Shown here piece by piece: positions 54,443 to 63,400 of a DNA stretch of 64,000 nucleotides. The stretch is from Flavobacterium anhuiense (GTDB lineage: Bacteria; Bacteroidota; Bacteroidia; Flavobacteriales; Flavobacteriaceae). A program made the position numbers and the translations under genes. Where the stretch lies: contig NZ_JUIV01000001.1 of assembly GCF_004151235.1 (NCBI RefSeq), positions 592,369-656,368 of the forward strand, given 5' to 3'. Numbering within the stretch: position 1 is the stretch's first letter; every line of letters starts with the position of its first letter. Below the pieces are notes generated by a model that was given only the letters and a program-made list of their open reading frames with translations, was not told the origin of the DNA and searched no databases.

Positions 54443-54775
54443 ATGAAAGTAGATCAAAAAGGACATACTGTTACGATTAAAGATACGCAAGGAGATGTAA
54501 ATGCTTTCTTGGAAAAAGTAACGCAACAATTTAAAACCTTTGAAAAACAAAATATTATAATCGATTTATCAGCTGATTCTAATATTTCAGAAAATGATTT
54601 AAAAGCTTTTTTACCGCTTTCTAAAGTTCAGAAAAAAGCAAAAAAATCGTTTGTAATTGTAGCAACTGACCTTGATTTTAATGCTATTTCAGATAAATTG
54701 GTTGTAGTTCCTTCTCTTTTAGAAGCTCACGATATTATCGAAATGGAAGAAATCGAAAGAGACCTAGGGTTTTAA
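54443..54775 (+). CDS. STAS-like small protein upstream of ribonuclease Z
   Basis: A 110-residue cytoplasmic protein with alternating beta-strands and helices: KVDQKGHTVTIKDT, NIIIDLSADSNISENDLKAF, KSFVIVATDLDFNAI and a C-terminal EAHDIIEMEEIERDLGF. The IDLS strand followed by a helix and a VIVATDLDF strand is like the STAS (anti-sigma antagonist) fold, but the phosphorylatable Ser is not obvious. It precedes the ribonuclease Z gene by 82 repeat-like bases. Orthologues may be mislabelled as ribonuclease Z; the sequence has no metal-binding motif. Function unknown. Confidence 0.6.
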   Translation: MKVDQKGHTVTIKDTQGDVNAFLEKVTQQFKTFEKQNIIIDLSADSNISENDLKAFLPLSKVQKKAKKSFVIVATDLDFNAISDKLVVVPSLLEAHDIIEMEEIERDLGF

Positions 54776-54857
54776 TTGTAGATTTTAGAGTTCAGATTTT
54801 AGATTTTGAATGTTGAAGTCTAAAAAACAATCTAAAATCTAAAATCAACAATCTAAA
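54776..54857. repeat. AATCTAAAATC-type repeat before rnz
   Basis: TTGTAGATTTTAGAGTTCAG on the left and AACAATCTAAAATCTAAAATC on the right form an imperfect hairpin that reaches the start codon of rnz. The same words occur at 11347-11392 and 55945-55985. Confidence 0.6.
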
Positions 54858-55763
54858 ATGAAGTTAACTATACTTGGCTGTTATGCCGCAACTCCTAGAA
54901 CGCTTACAAATCCGACTTCGCAGGTTTTAGACATTAAAAACAGATTGTTTTTGATTGATTGCGGAGAAGGTACTCAAGTTCAGCTTCGAAAGAATAAGAT
55001 TAAATTCTCAAAAATCAATCACATTTTTATCTCGCATCTTCATGGGGATCATCTATATGGATTAATAGGAACAATTTCGACTTTTTCACTTTTAGGCAGA
55101 ACCACAGATTTGCATATCTATGGTCCAAAAGGAATTAAAGAATTGATTCTGCTTCAGTTAAAATTGACAGAATCATGGACAACTTATTCTTTGTTCTTTC
55201 ACGAATTAGAATCGAAAGAAAGTGAAGTTATTTTTGAAGACAAAAAGGTCATTGTGAAAACAATTCCGTTGAAACATCGCGTTTATACGAATGGTTATCT
55301 TTTTCAAGAAAAACCAGACGAAAGAAAATTAAATGTAGAAGCTGTTCAGCGCTATAATATTCATGTTGCTTATTATCAGAAAATCAAAAACGGCGGAGAT
55401 ATTACGCTTGACGATGGAACTGTAATTGAAAACGAAAAACTTACTTTTGACCCACCGCCAGCAAAAAGTTATGCCTTTTGTTCTGATACGGTTTATAACG
55501 AAGAGATAATTCCAATTATACAGAATACAGATATTTTATATCACGAATCGACATTTTTGGAATCTGAAGCTAGATTGGCAGAAAAAACACTGCATTCCAC
55601 AGCAAAAGAAGCGGCAAATATCGCTTTGAAGGCAAACGTAAAACAACTTATTTTAGGGCATTATTCAACGCGATACGATGGAATAGAACCTTTTAAGAAA
55701 GAAGCAGAAGAAGTTTTTCCGAACGTGCTTTTGGCAGATGATGGGGTGAGTTTTGATCTTTAA
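54858..55763 (+). CDS. rnz: ribonuclease Z
   Basis: Zinc endonuclease that trims the 3' ends of tRNA precursors. The metallo-beta-lactamase motif SHLHGDHLYGL (HxHxDH) is visible, with upstream DCGEGTQVQL, the FCSDTVYNEEI block supplying the Asp ligand, and the late LILGHYSTRY with the final His. The 301 residues are typical of the short RNase Z form. A long repeat-filled spacer separates it from pdxH. Confidence 0.95.
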   Translation: MKLTILGCYAATPRTLTNPTSQVLDIKNRLFLIDCGEGTQVQLRKNKIKFSKINHIFISHLHGDHLYGLIGTISTFSLLGRTTDLHIYGPKGIKELILLQLKLTESWTTYSLFFHELESKESEVIFEDKKVIVKTIPLKHRVYTNGYLFQEKPDERKLNVEAVQRYNIHVAYYQKIKNGGDITLDDGTVIENEKLTFDPPPAKSYAFCSDTVYNEEIIPIIQNTDILYHESTFLESEARLAEKTLHSTAKEAANIALKANVKQLILGHYSTRYDGIEPFKKEAEEVFPNVLLADDGVSFDL

Positions 55764-55810
55764 AGTTGCTAAGATACTAAGATGCTAAGGTTCTAAGTTT
55801 TGAAAATTGT

Positions 55811-55892
55811 TGTCACACTGAGCGAAGTCGAAGTGCTTTTTTGGGCAGAACGTGCTTTGTAAATGTGGGCTTCGACTCCGCTCAGCCTGACA
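55811..55892. repeat. third copy of the TGTCACACTGAGCG/CGCTCAGCCTGACA element
   Basis: TGTCACACTGAGCGAAGTCG (from 55811) pairs with CGACTCCGCTCAGCCTGACA (ending about 55892). The spacer has the same GTGCTTT words as the copy at 54277. It is flanked by CTAAG and GAAACCTGAAACTTGAAAC repeats. Confidence 0.85.
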
Positions 55893-55987
55893 AACTTGAA
55901 ACCTGAAACCTGAAACTTGAAACCTGAAACTTGAAACCTGAAGCAAAAAATCTAAAATCTAAAGTCAATAATCTAAAATAATAAATC

Positions 55988-56632
55988 ATGAACGATTTAA
56001 GTAATTATAGAAAATCTTACGAGAAAAGCGAATTATTAGAAACTAATATTCCTGAGGATCCGATTAATCTTTTTAACCGATGGTTTCATGAAGTAGAAGA
56101 TTTTGGTGGAAGCGGAGAGGTGAATGCCATGACGGTTTCGACAATTGGATTAGATGGTTTTCCGAAGTCTCGTGTGGTTTTATTGAAGAAATTTTCTGAG
56201 GAAGGTTTTATATTTTATACCAATTATAATTCAGAGAAAGGAAAAGCGATAGAAGCAAATCCAAATATCTGTCTGTCTTTTTTCTGGCAGGAAATGGAAC
56301 GCCAAGTTATCATTAAAGGAATTGCACAGAAAACTTCTGAGATTATTTCGGACAATTATTTTGATTCGCGTCCTGATGGCAGTAAGCTTGGAGCGATTGT
56401 TTCTCATCAGAGTGAAGTGATTCCGTCAAGAACATTTTTGGAAGAAAACTTAAAAAAACTGGAAACTGAATTTGAGGGAAAACCAATTCCGAGACCAGAA
56501 AACTGGGGCGGTTATATTGTGACTCCGCTTCAAGTTGAATTCTGGCAAGGAAGACCAAATAGACTTCATGATCGAATTCGTTATACTAGCCAGTCAGATT
56601 TTTCTTGGAAGATTGAAAGACTATCTTCGTAA
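55988..56632 (+). CDS. pdxH: pyridoxamine 5'-phosphate oxidase
   Basis: FMN enzyme that oxidises pyridoxamine or pyridoxine 5'-phosphate to PLP. The 214 residues carry NAMTVSTIGLDGFPKSRVVLLK, the FMN-binding FIFYTNYNSEKGKAIEANP, LSFFWQEMERQVIIKG, and the C-terminal signature FWQGRPNRLHDRIRYT with the Arg/His that hold PLP. It is a single gene after the repeat-filled spacer. Confidence 0.96.
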   Translation: MNDLSNYRKSYEKSELLETNIPEDPINLFNRWFHEVEDFGGSGEVNAMTVSTIGLDGFPKSRVVLLKKFSEEGFIFYTNYNSEKGKAIEANPNICLSFFWQEMERQVIIKGIAQKTSEIISDNYFDSRPDGSKLGAIVSHQSEVIPSRTFLEENLKKLETEFEGKPIPRPENWGGYIVTPLQVEFWQGRPNRLHDRIRYTSQSDFSWKIERLSS

Positions 56633-56691
56633 AAGTATTTTTATGTAGGAATTTTATAGGTAAAAATATAAAATAAATGCATTTCATCGAT

Positions 56692-56699
56692 TATTTTTG
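56692..56699 (+). promoter_or_regulatory. putative -7 element of the CAP-domain gene
   Basis: TATTTTTG matches TAnnTTTG about 119 bases before the start codon. The -33 box is not evident. Confidence 0.35.
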
Positions 56700-56817
56700 C
56701 ACTTTAACGGTAAATTGAATACGTTTGGAATACAATAAAGCAAACGATATTTATTCAAAGATAAATTTAAAGGATTTGCCCCAACATTTACTTTAAACCG
56801 CTAAAATGCTGATGATT

Positions 56818-57324
56818 ATGAAAAAGATTACGCGCACCATGTTGTTCATTGCGATTTTAGTCGCAATGAACGCATGTTCTGCTGATTCTGCCGAAGCAAG
56901 TTTGGATACTGCTACTCCAACAGAAACGCTTGTTACAAATTACACATACAACGATACTGAAATAGAAACAATGAGACTGATAAACGAATACCGTGTGAGT
57001 ATTGGTTTAAAAGCCTTGGAAAGAGTTAATCATATATCATTTAAATGCGAAGAGCATAATAAATATATGATTGCGAATAATGTTGTGGATCATAACGATT
57101 TTGTAGCAAGATCTAGTAATATGACTAGTGTTTTGGGTGCAAAGAAAGTAGGGGAGAATGTTGCCTACAATTATAAAACTCCCGAAGCGGCTTTAAAAGC
57201 TTGGTTAGATAGTCCAGGTCACAAAGAAAATATAGAAGGAGATTTTACTCATTTTGGATTGTCTGTGACGACAGATCCAGCTACAGGAAAAAAATATTAT
57301 ACTAACATTTTTGTTAAGCTTTAA
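56818..57324 (+). CDS. CAP-domain (SCP/PR1) lipoprotein
   Basis: Predicted lipoprotein: MKKITRTMLFIAILVAMNAC ends in a lipobox Cys. ATG 56818 is preferred because it begins the canonical signal; ATGs at 56806 and 56812 are alternatives. A CAP domain fills the rest (about 45-168): ETMRLINEYRVSIGLKAL, EHNKYMIANNVVDHNDF, AKKVGENVAYNYKTPEAALKAWLDSPGHKENI and THFGLSVTTDPATGKKYYTNIFVK, with conserved His and Glu residues. CAP proteins have varied roles (lipid binding, protease inhibition); the role here is unknown. Confidence 0.88.
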   Translation: MKKITRTMLFIAILVAMNACSADSAEASLDTATPTETLVTNYTYNDTEIETMRLINEYRVSIGLKALERVNHISFKCEEHNKYMIANNVVDHNDFVARSSNMTSVLGAKKVGENVAYNYKTPEAALKAWLDSPGHKENIEGDFTHFGLSVTTDPATGKKYYTNIFVKL

Positions 57325-57353
57325 AGATTTATTGAACAGGTTGGTTTTTTAGA

Positions 57354-57388
57354 AGTCGTTGTGATTCATAGAATTACAACGACTTTTT
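57354..57388 (+). terminator. terminator after the CAP-domain gene
   Basis: AGTCGTTGT (57354-57362) pairs with ACAACGACT (57376-57384) around a 13-base loop, then TTTT. Confidence 0.8.
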
Positions 57389-57392
57389 AAAT

Positions 57393-57423
57393 AAAAAAAA
57401 GCTGCTTTTGAGCAGCTTTTTTT
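57393..57423. terminator. bidirectional terminator before the OmpA-family gene
   Basis: A run of As, GCTGC (57401-57405), loop TTTTGA, GCAGC (57412-57416) and a T run. A/T tracts on both sides extend the stem, so it can end transcripts from either strand. Confidence 0.88.
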
Positions 57424-57446
57424 GTTTGACTTGACTATTGTTAAGA

Positions 57447-59390
57447 TTATAAAGCAGTGATGATAAATTCGCTTCGTCTATTGGCCTGATGCTCTTCTTC
57501 GGTACATGGAACACCATCAGCACATTTATTTACAAGTTCTGTTTCTCCGTATCCTCTTCCTGTTAATCGGTTTGGAGCAATTCCGTTTTTAACCAGCCAT
57601 TGTATGGTTGATTTTGCTCTTCGATCAGATAAAGCTTCGTTGTATTGATGAGAAGCTCTACTGTCTGTGTGCGAACGAATGTCTAGTTTCATATTAGGAT
57701 AATCGTTAAGAACAGCTAGTATTTTTTCTAGATCCAATGCAGCTTCGGTTCTAATGTTAGATTTATCCAAATCGAAATAAATCATTTTAATTCCGAAACA
57801 TTTTCCTAAATCATCGCCCACCGTAACTTTGCAGGTTGCTTTTTCCAGTGCAATTGGCAAGTTTGTTTTACCGCTTGTTTTTTCAATCGTAACGCTTAAC
57901 TCTCTGGTTGTATATTCAGGTTTTTCGGCTCTGACATAATATGTTTTTCCACATTCTACAGCAAAGGAATAAAGTCCGGAACCATCTGCAACGGCAGAGT
58001 TTTTAAGATTCATCTGATCATCATATAAAGTAACTTTTGCCCCAGGAAGCACAGCTCCAGTTTCAGCATCTGTTATGGCACCATATAATTCCTGAACACA
58101 TCTGAGTCTTCTGGTTTCTAAGAATTTATAGATATCATCAGAACCCTGTCCGCCATCTTTATTGGAAGAGAAAAATCCTCTTCTTGTTTCGGGATCAATG
58201 ATATAAGCAAAATCATCTTTTGGAGAATTGACATCTGCTCCGACATTTTGAATATTGCTTACTTTTCCGTTATTGTCAATATTACCCACAAAAACGTCTA
58301 AACCTCCTAAACCTGGATGTCCGTCAGATGCAAAATAAATCTCGTTTTCGCTGGTCAGATAAGGATATGTTTCTTTCCCTTCCGTATTAATGCTATTTCC
58401 GAGATTTTCTGGTGGTCCATATCCACCATTTGGATTTATGCTGACTTTATATATATCTGACTCACCAATTGATCCTGGCATATCAGAAGCAAAATACAGT
58501 GTTTTTTCGTCTGGACTAAGAGCTGGGTGAGCCGTACTATAGTTATTGCTATTGAAAGGAAGCTCGGTAATATTGGTCCATTTATTATCTTTTCCCAGCT
58601 CTGCTTTGTAAAGTTTGATTAAGGTAACTTTCTTTTCGTCTTTTCCTTTTTTTCCATCAGTATAGTTGTTCCTGGTAAAATAAACTGTTTTCCCATCTTT
58701 GGTAAACACAGGAGATGCCTCATGGAATTTGGTATTGATAGCCGATTTAAATTTATTTACTTTTGATGCGCTTCCAGTGGCAGAATCCAGATCGGCATCG
58801 TAAATGTTGGTGAAATATTCGCCTGTCCATTTGTGCTTGCGCTGAGAAAAATTTCCCGTGTCACGCGCCGACGCAAAATATATTTTGTTGTTGTAAACAA
58901 ACGATCCGTAATCCGAGTACCTGCTATTTATACCCGCGTTTTCTATCTGGTACCTCCCAGAATTTGCTTTAATCTGGTCCAAGTAGTTTACATCTTCTTT
59001 GTAAAGTTTTCCTCTGCTGTCATTTTTAGAGATAGCGTTAAATTCATCCAGAAGCTTATTGGCTTTGTTAATGTCACCAGTAGATTTTAAAGATTGTGCA
59101 TATCTAAAATAGTATTCTGGTTCTACATTTGTGTTCATTGCAAATAATTCGCCATACCATTTCGCTGCATTTTGAAAATCTGAATTGAAGTAATAGGCAT
59201 TTCCCAGTTTTTTAAACATGTCTTCAGATTTGTAGCCTTTTGCAGCAACTTTTTCATAGGTTTTTATTGCATCGATATACGCATAACCGTCATATTTTTT
59301 ATCTGCATTATTTATTTTTGACTGCTGTGCATAACTGCTAAATGAAAAAGCACCTATAATTGTAATTAAAAGTAGTGTATAGTTTTTCAT
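57447..59390 (-). CDS. TPR/PD40-propeller/CRD/OmpA protein (PorE-like)
   Basis: Exported 647-residue protein with signal peptide MKNYTLLLITIIGAFSFSSYAQ. Domains in order are TPR (about 25-130), a WD40-like PD40 beta-propeller (about 150-410; LSPDEKTLYFASDMPG, YFASDGHPGLGGLDVF), a carboxypeptidase-regulatory-like domain (about 430-510; LYGAITDAETGAVLPGAKVTLYDD) and OmpA (about 530-647; YFDLDKSNIRTEA, DIRSHTDSRAS, LSDRRAKSTIQWLV). This layout equals that of PorE, a peptidoglycan-linked part of the type IX secretion system, and of paralogues placed behind sprF-like genes. It begins 12 bases after the SprF-like gene, so the three minus-strand genes form an operon. Confidence 0.9.
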   Translation of the reverse strand: MKNYTLLLITIIGAFSFSSYAQQSKINNADKKYDGYAYIDAIKTYEKVAAKGYKSEDMFKKLGNAYYFNSDFQNAAKWYGELFAMNTNVEPEYYFRYAQSLKSTGDINKANKLLDEFNAISKNDSRGKLYKEDVNYLDQIKANSGRYQIENAGINSRYSDYGSFVYNNKIYFASARDTGNFSQRKHKWTGEYFTNIYDADLDSATGSASKVNKFKSAINTKFHEASPVFTKDGKTVYFTRNNYTDGKKGKDEKKVTLIKLYKAELGKDNKWTNITELPFNSNNYSTAHPALSPDEKTLYFASDMPGSIGESDIYKVSINPNGGYGPPENLGNSINTEGKETYPYLTSENEIYFASDGHPGLGGLDVFVGNIDNNGKVSNIQNVGADVNSPKDDFAYIIDPETRRGFFSSNKDGGQGSDDIYKFLETRRLRCVQELYGAITDAETGAVLPGAKVTLYDDQMNLKNSAVADGSGLYSFAVECGKTYYVRAEKPEYTTRELSVTIEKTSGKTNLPIALEKATCKVTVGDDLGKCFGIKMIYFDLDKSNIRTEAALDLEKILAVLNDYPNMKLDIRSHTDSRASHQYNEALSDRRAKSTIQWLVKNGIAPNRLTGRGYGETELVNKCADGVPCTEEEHQANRRSEFIITAL

Positions 59391-59402
59391 GATACCTAAT
59401 TT

Positions 59403-60320
59403 TTAGAAGAAACGAGGAGTTGTCATTTTGCCTTTGTTTGAGAAGAATTCATAGCGAAGGAAAATTTCGTGTGATCCTGAATTATAATTGTTTAAGTGTG
59501 TGGTTTCTCGGTCATACCCATAACCTAAATAAAGTCCGTCTGTGATTTGAAATCCGACCATAGCACTTAAAGAAGCACTCCATCTATAGGCTGCACCAAG
59601 CATAAATTTATCATAGAACATAAAGTTGGCTGAAAGATCTACTTGAAGCGGTGCGCCCTGAACCATTTTGGCTAAAACAGCCGGTTTAAATTTTACATAT
59701 TCATATTTGTCAAGATTGAATACATAACCTCCCATTAAATAATAATTGATTTTATCTTTATAAATTGCGACATCATTATCATCATAACGATTTGTTTCGA
59801 TAAAGTTTGGAACGGATAAACCAATATAAGCTTTGTCTGAATGCCAGTAAACTCCGGCACCAACGTTGGGACTAAATTTATTCTTTAAATCTTGAAATTG
59901 AGGATCTCCCTGATCTGCAGGATTCAATTTATTTACATCCAAGTTGAAGATATTGGCAGTTCCTTTAATACCAAATGAAAGTTTAAAATCGGCAGATGTC
60001 TGGATTGTGTAAGAAACATCGACTGAAATATTATTCTCATTGGTAGGACCAATTTTGTCATTTACTAATGAAGCTCCTACACCCAGTCTGCTATTATTTA
60101 TAGGAGAGTTAACTGAAAAACTGCTTGTTTCTGGTGCTCCGTCTAGACCTACCCATTGGGTGCGGTAAAGACCAAAAATACTAAGTGCTCCACGAGAACC
60201 CGCATAGGCAGGATTTATATTTATTGTGTTATACATATACTGCGTATACTGTGCATCTTGCTGTGAATACCCTGAACATGTAACTAACAGAATGACGAAG
60301 AAAAATAATTTTGTTCTCAT
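59403..60320 (-). CDS. PorP/SprF-family type IX secretion membrane protein
   Basis: Outer-membrane protein of 305 residues: signal peptide to about residue 20 (GYSQQDAQYTQYMYNT), then the diagnostic PorP/SprF beginning TININPAYAGSRGALSIFGLYRTQWVGLDGAPE, and a barrel-like rest (GVGASLVNDKIGPTNENN, LYLGYGYDRETTHLNNYNSGSHEIFLRYEF). SprF-like proteins are needed for export or surface attachment of the neighbouring type B adhesin. It lies between the adhesin and OmpA-family genes, 133 bases after the adhesin gene. Confidence 0.93.
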   Translation of the reverse strand: MRTKLFFFVILLVTCSGYSQQDAQYTQYMYNTININPAYAGSRGALSIFGLYRTQWVGLDGAPETSSFSVNSPINNSRLGVGASLVNDKIGPTNENNISVDVSYTIQTSADFKLSFGIKGTANIFNLDVNKLNPADQGDPQFQDLKNKFSPNVGAGVYWHSDKAYIGLSVPNFIETNRYDDNDVAIYKDKINYYLMGGYVFNLDKYEYVKFKPAVLAKMVQGAPLQVDLSANFMFYDKFMLGAAYRWSASLSAMVGFQITDGLYLGYGYDRETTHLNNYNSGSHEIFLRYEFFSNKGKMTTPRFF

Positions 60321-60453
60321 AGTAGATTTTATTTAATAATTACTATTGACTGTTTAAATCATTGAATTTCAATATGTTCTATTCAAAATTAATCAAATTA
60401 TTCGGATTTTTTTAAACACTCTGTAAATTAGGTTTTACAGAGTGTTTTAATTA

Positions 60454-63400
60454 CTATTTGGATAGATATAAATATCCGTCTAATTTATGTTCTTGAACAT
60501 TGTTGTTTCCATCCAGAGATTTATAGTTAATAATGTAAAAATAAGTTCCAGTTGGTAGTCCATCAGATTGCTTAACAGTTGTTCTTCCTCTTGAAGTTCC
60601 GTCAAAAGCATTTGTTGTATTATTATAGTTTGTAGTTTCAAACACTAAAATTCCCCAGCGATTGTATATTTCCACAGTATTACCAGGATAACAAGTGGTG
60701 TCATCGATATTGTCAATTTTAAAGAGATCGTTGATATTGTCGCCATTTGGAGAAAAAGCATTATGTACTAACACTTTACCACAAGCTAAAACTCTACAAT
60801 CATCATTGATTTCCATATTTAAAACAATACTTCTAGGGCATCTTTCGTCAGCTATTATATATTCAAAAACATAATTGCCTAATGCTAAACCAAACGGATT
60901 AAGAATGCTTCCTTGAAGTGCATTGGTATTGTTTCGATCCTGCCAAACTCCTGTTAAAGGACTTCCCTCAGGAAGTAAGTTACTCAAGTTTATTAGTGTT
61001 GAATCATCTGTACAAGCTGTACTTCTGGTTTCAACAACACCTTGAGGCAGTACTATGATTGTAACAATTGCAGAATCACAATTTTGAGAACTTAATTTGT
61101 CACAGATTGTATAGTTGTAAGTATAAGTACCAGCAGGTGTTAAGCTTGATACATTTACGTTTCCAGAACCGTCAATAACAATGTTTGGATCTGTTTTAGT
61201 GTTGTTCCCTTCTGCAAGAAGTGTAAAGTCTACTAATTCTATAGTTGCAGGGATTCTTCCTTTCAAATCGTTACTCAATACATTACCCACAAGCCCAAAA
61301 CTGTTGCATCCAATATTACTGTAAGTATCATCATTTGCAATAATTGGAGAGATTACAATAACAGTCACTATAGCGGTATCGCAATTTCCAAAATCGGCTT
61401 TTTCGCATATTTGATATGTTAGTGTATAAGTACCTCCAGGGGTGTTTTCTGCAACATCTACAGATCCATCAGGATTTAATATTATTGAACCAGTTGGATC
61501 GGGTACAGTTGTTGTTAATGTTACATCATTTATATTTACAGCAGTGCCATTTAACGTATCATTTGTTAAAGCGTTAATCACATTGGTTTGTGCTGCATTT
61601 CCAATTATTGGTGCAGGATTATCATCATTTGCCACAATAGCAAATGTTGGTCTAGCAGTACAGAAAGGATCAGCAGGAGGATAGCTAACTGTGATAGTCT
61701 GACTAGGATTTAGAGATAAAGTCACATTGGCAGTTGGACGCAATTTTTCGAATCCATCAGCTGCTTCAATCCATCTGTTATTTTCAAAAATCCAGCCTGG
61801 CCAGTCAATTCCTTTTCCTTGATCATCTACTACAGCTCCAGGCCATAGCACACGTCCGCTTAATGGCAGATCAGTCATTGTTGTAACAACATTGTTATTG
61901 CTATCTGCCCATGCTATGGTCACGCCATTTACAGGAGTAAAGTTTCCTGGTGTTACCACATAGTCAAGATAAGGAACATCGTTTACGCATATTGATGTTG
62001 CAGTAACAGTCATTACTGGAGCTTCTATTGTGATGCTAACAATTGCAGTGTCACAATTGTCTGTTTGATCAGCTTCGCAGATTTGATATACCATTGTCAA
62101 TGTTCCTACTGGAGCATTTGGTAATACGTCAACTGAACCATCAGGATTTAATTGTAAAAACTCGTTTGGCGTTACAGTTGTTATGATTACATCAGATGCA
62201 GTTATAGGATTTCCTTCTAAAGTATCATTTGGCAATACATTTAGCACATTGGTTGTAGTGTGATTTACACCTGCAATTGGACCGGCACTGTCATCATTAG
62301 CCACAATGTCTTTGTATTCTTTACAGCTTACGCCGAAATCAAGATCTAAATGAACTAAATCTTCTGGTGTAACTGTTACGACATAACCGCTATCTGTTGT
62401 GGTTTTACATACGGTATGCAATTGTGCTTTACTTGTTTTGCCAGCTATGTTTTTAGCAGACATTGAAGGAATGACTTTTACTAAACCAGTAAATCCTAAG
62501 TTTGTAGCTGCAGTATCGAAATTAGCATCTCTTACCAATTTTACGGTATATTGTCCATAAGGATTTGCTATTTCTGGGCGGTTTCTCCAGAAACCTTCTA
62601 TTCCCACAATAACTTCATCATGATATCCATTTGGACCATCGATGATCACATTGGCACTAAGAGCGTTTCCGAAACCACCGGCATTTAATTCCCCAACATT
62701 TTGAGGACCAGCATAGCTTCCGTCTCCGTTAAGATCTATCCATTCCCATTGGCTGTAGTCAATAGCTCCATTTGAATCTGGAATATTTTTGGTAACTGCA
62801 CCATCATTGTTTGCATCATACCATTCATCTTGAATTCCGTTGCTATTAGTATCGTACCAAACATAATCTCCGAGAACAGGAAGTTTAGAAGCTCCATATT
62901 CGAAGTTATGCACTTGGAAAGCACATTCTTCTAGAGTAGTAAAGAATAAGCTAGAATCAACAGGATATAATTGATATGCACTATTTAAATTAGCATCTTG
63001 TACTTGCACTAAATAACTTCCGGCAGGCATTCCTGTAAAACTGTACATTCCGTCTGCACCTGTAATACGTAATTGTATTGGTCCTGTAGTGGTTCCTTGA
63101 GGAATCAATGTTACAGGTACATTTGCAAGAGGAGTGTTAGTATCTACATTTATGATTTGACCAGATATTTTAACTCTATAATTTGGTTCTGTAATCACAA
63201 CTGTTGCAGTTGCTGTACAAGTTTCATTTTCAGTATTTACTGAAGATGTTGCAGTAAGTGTATAAGTTCCAGCTGGCAGATTAGTATTTCCAACTACCTC
63301 ATTATTTTGGTTGGTAATAACTACAGTGGCTCCAGCAGTGCTAGTAACTGCAATTGAACCATCGCTTTCTCCTTGGCAGCTTACATTTGTAGCAATACCG

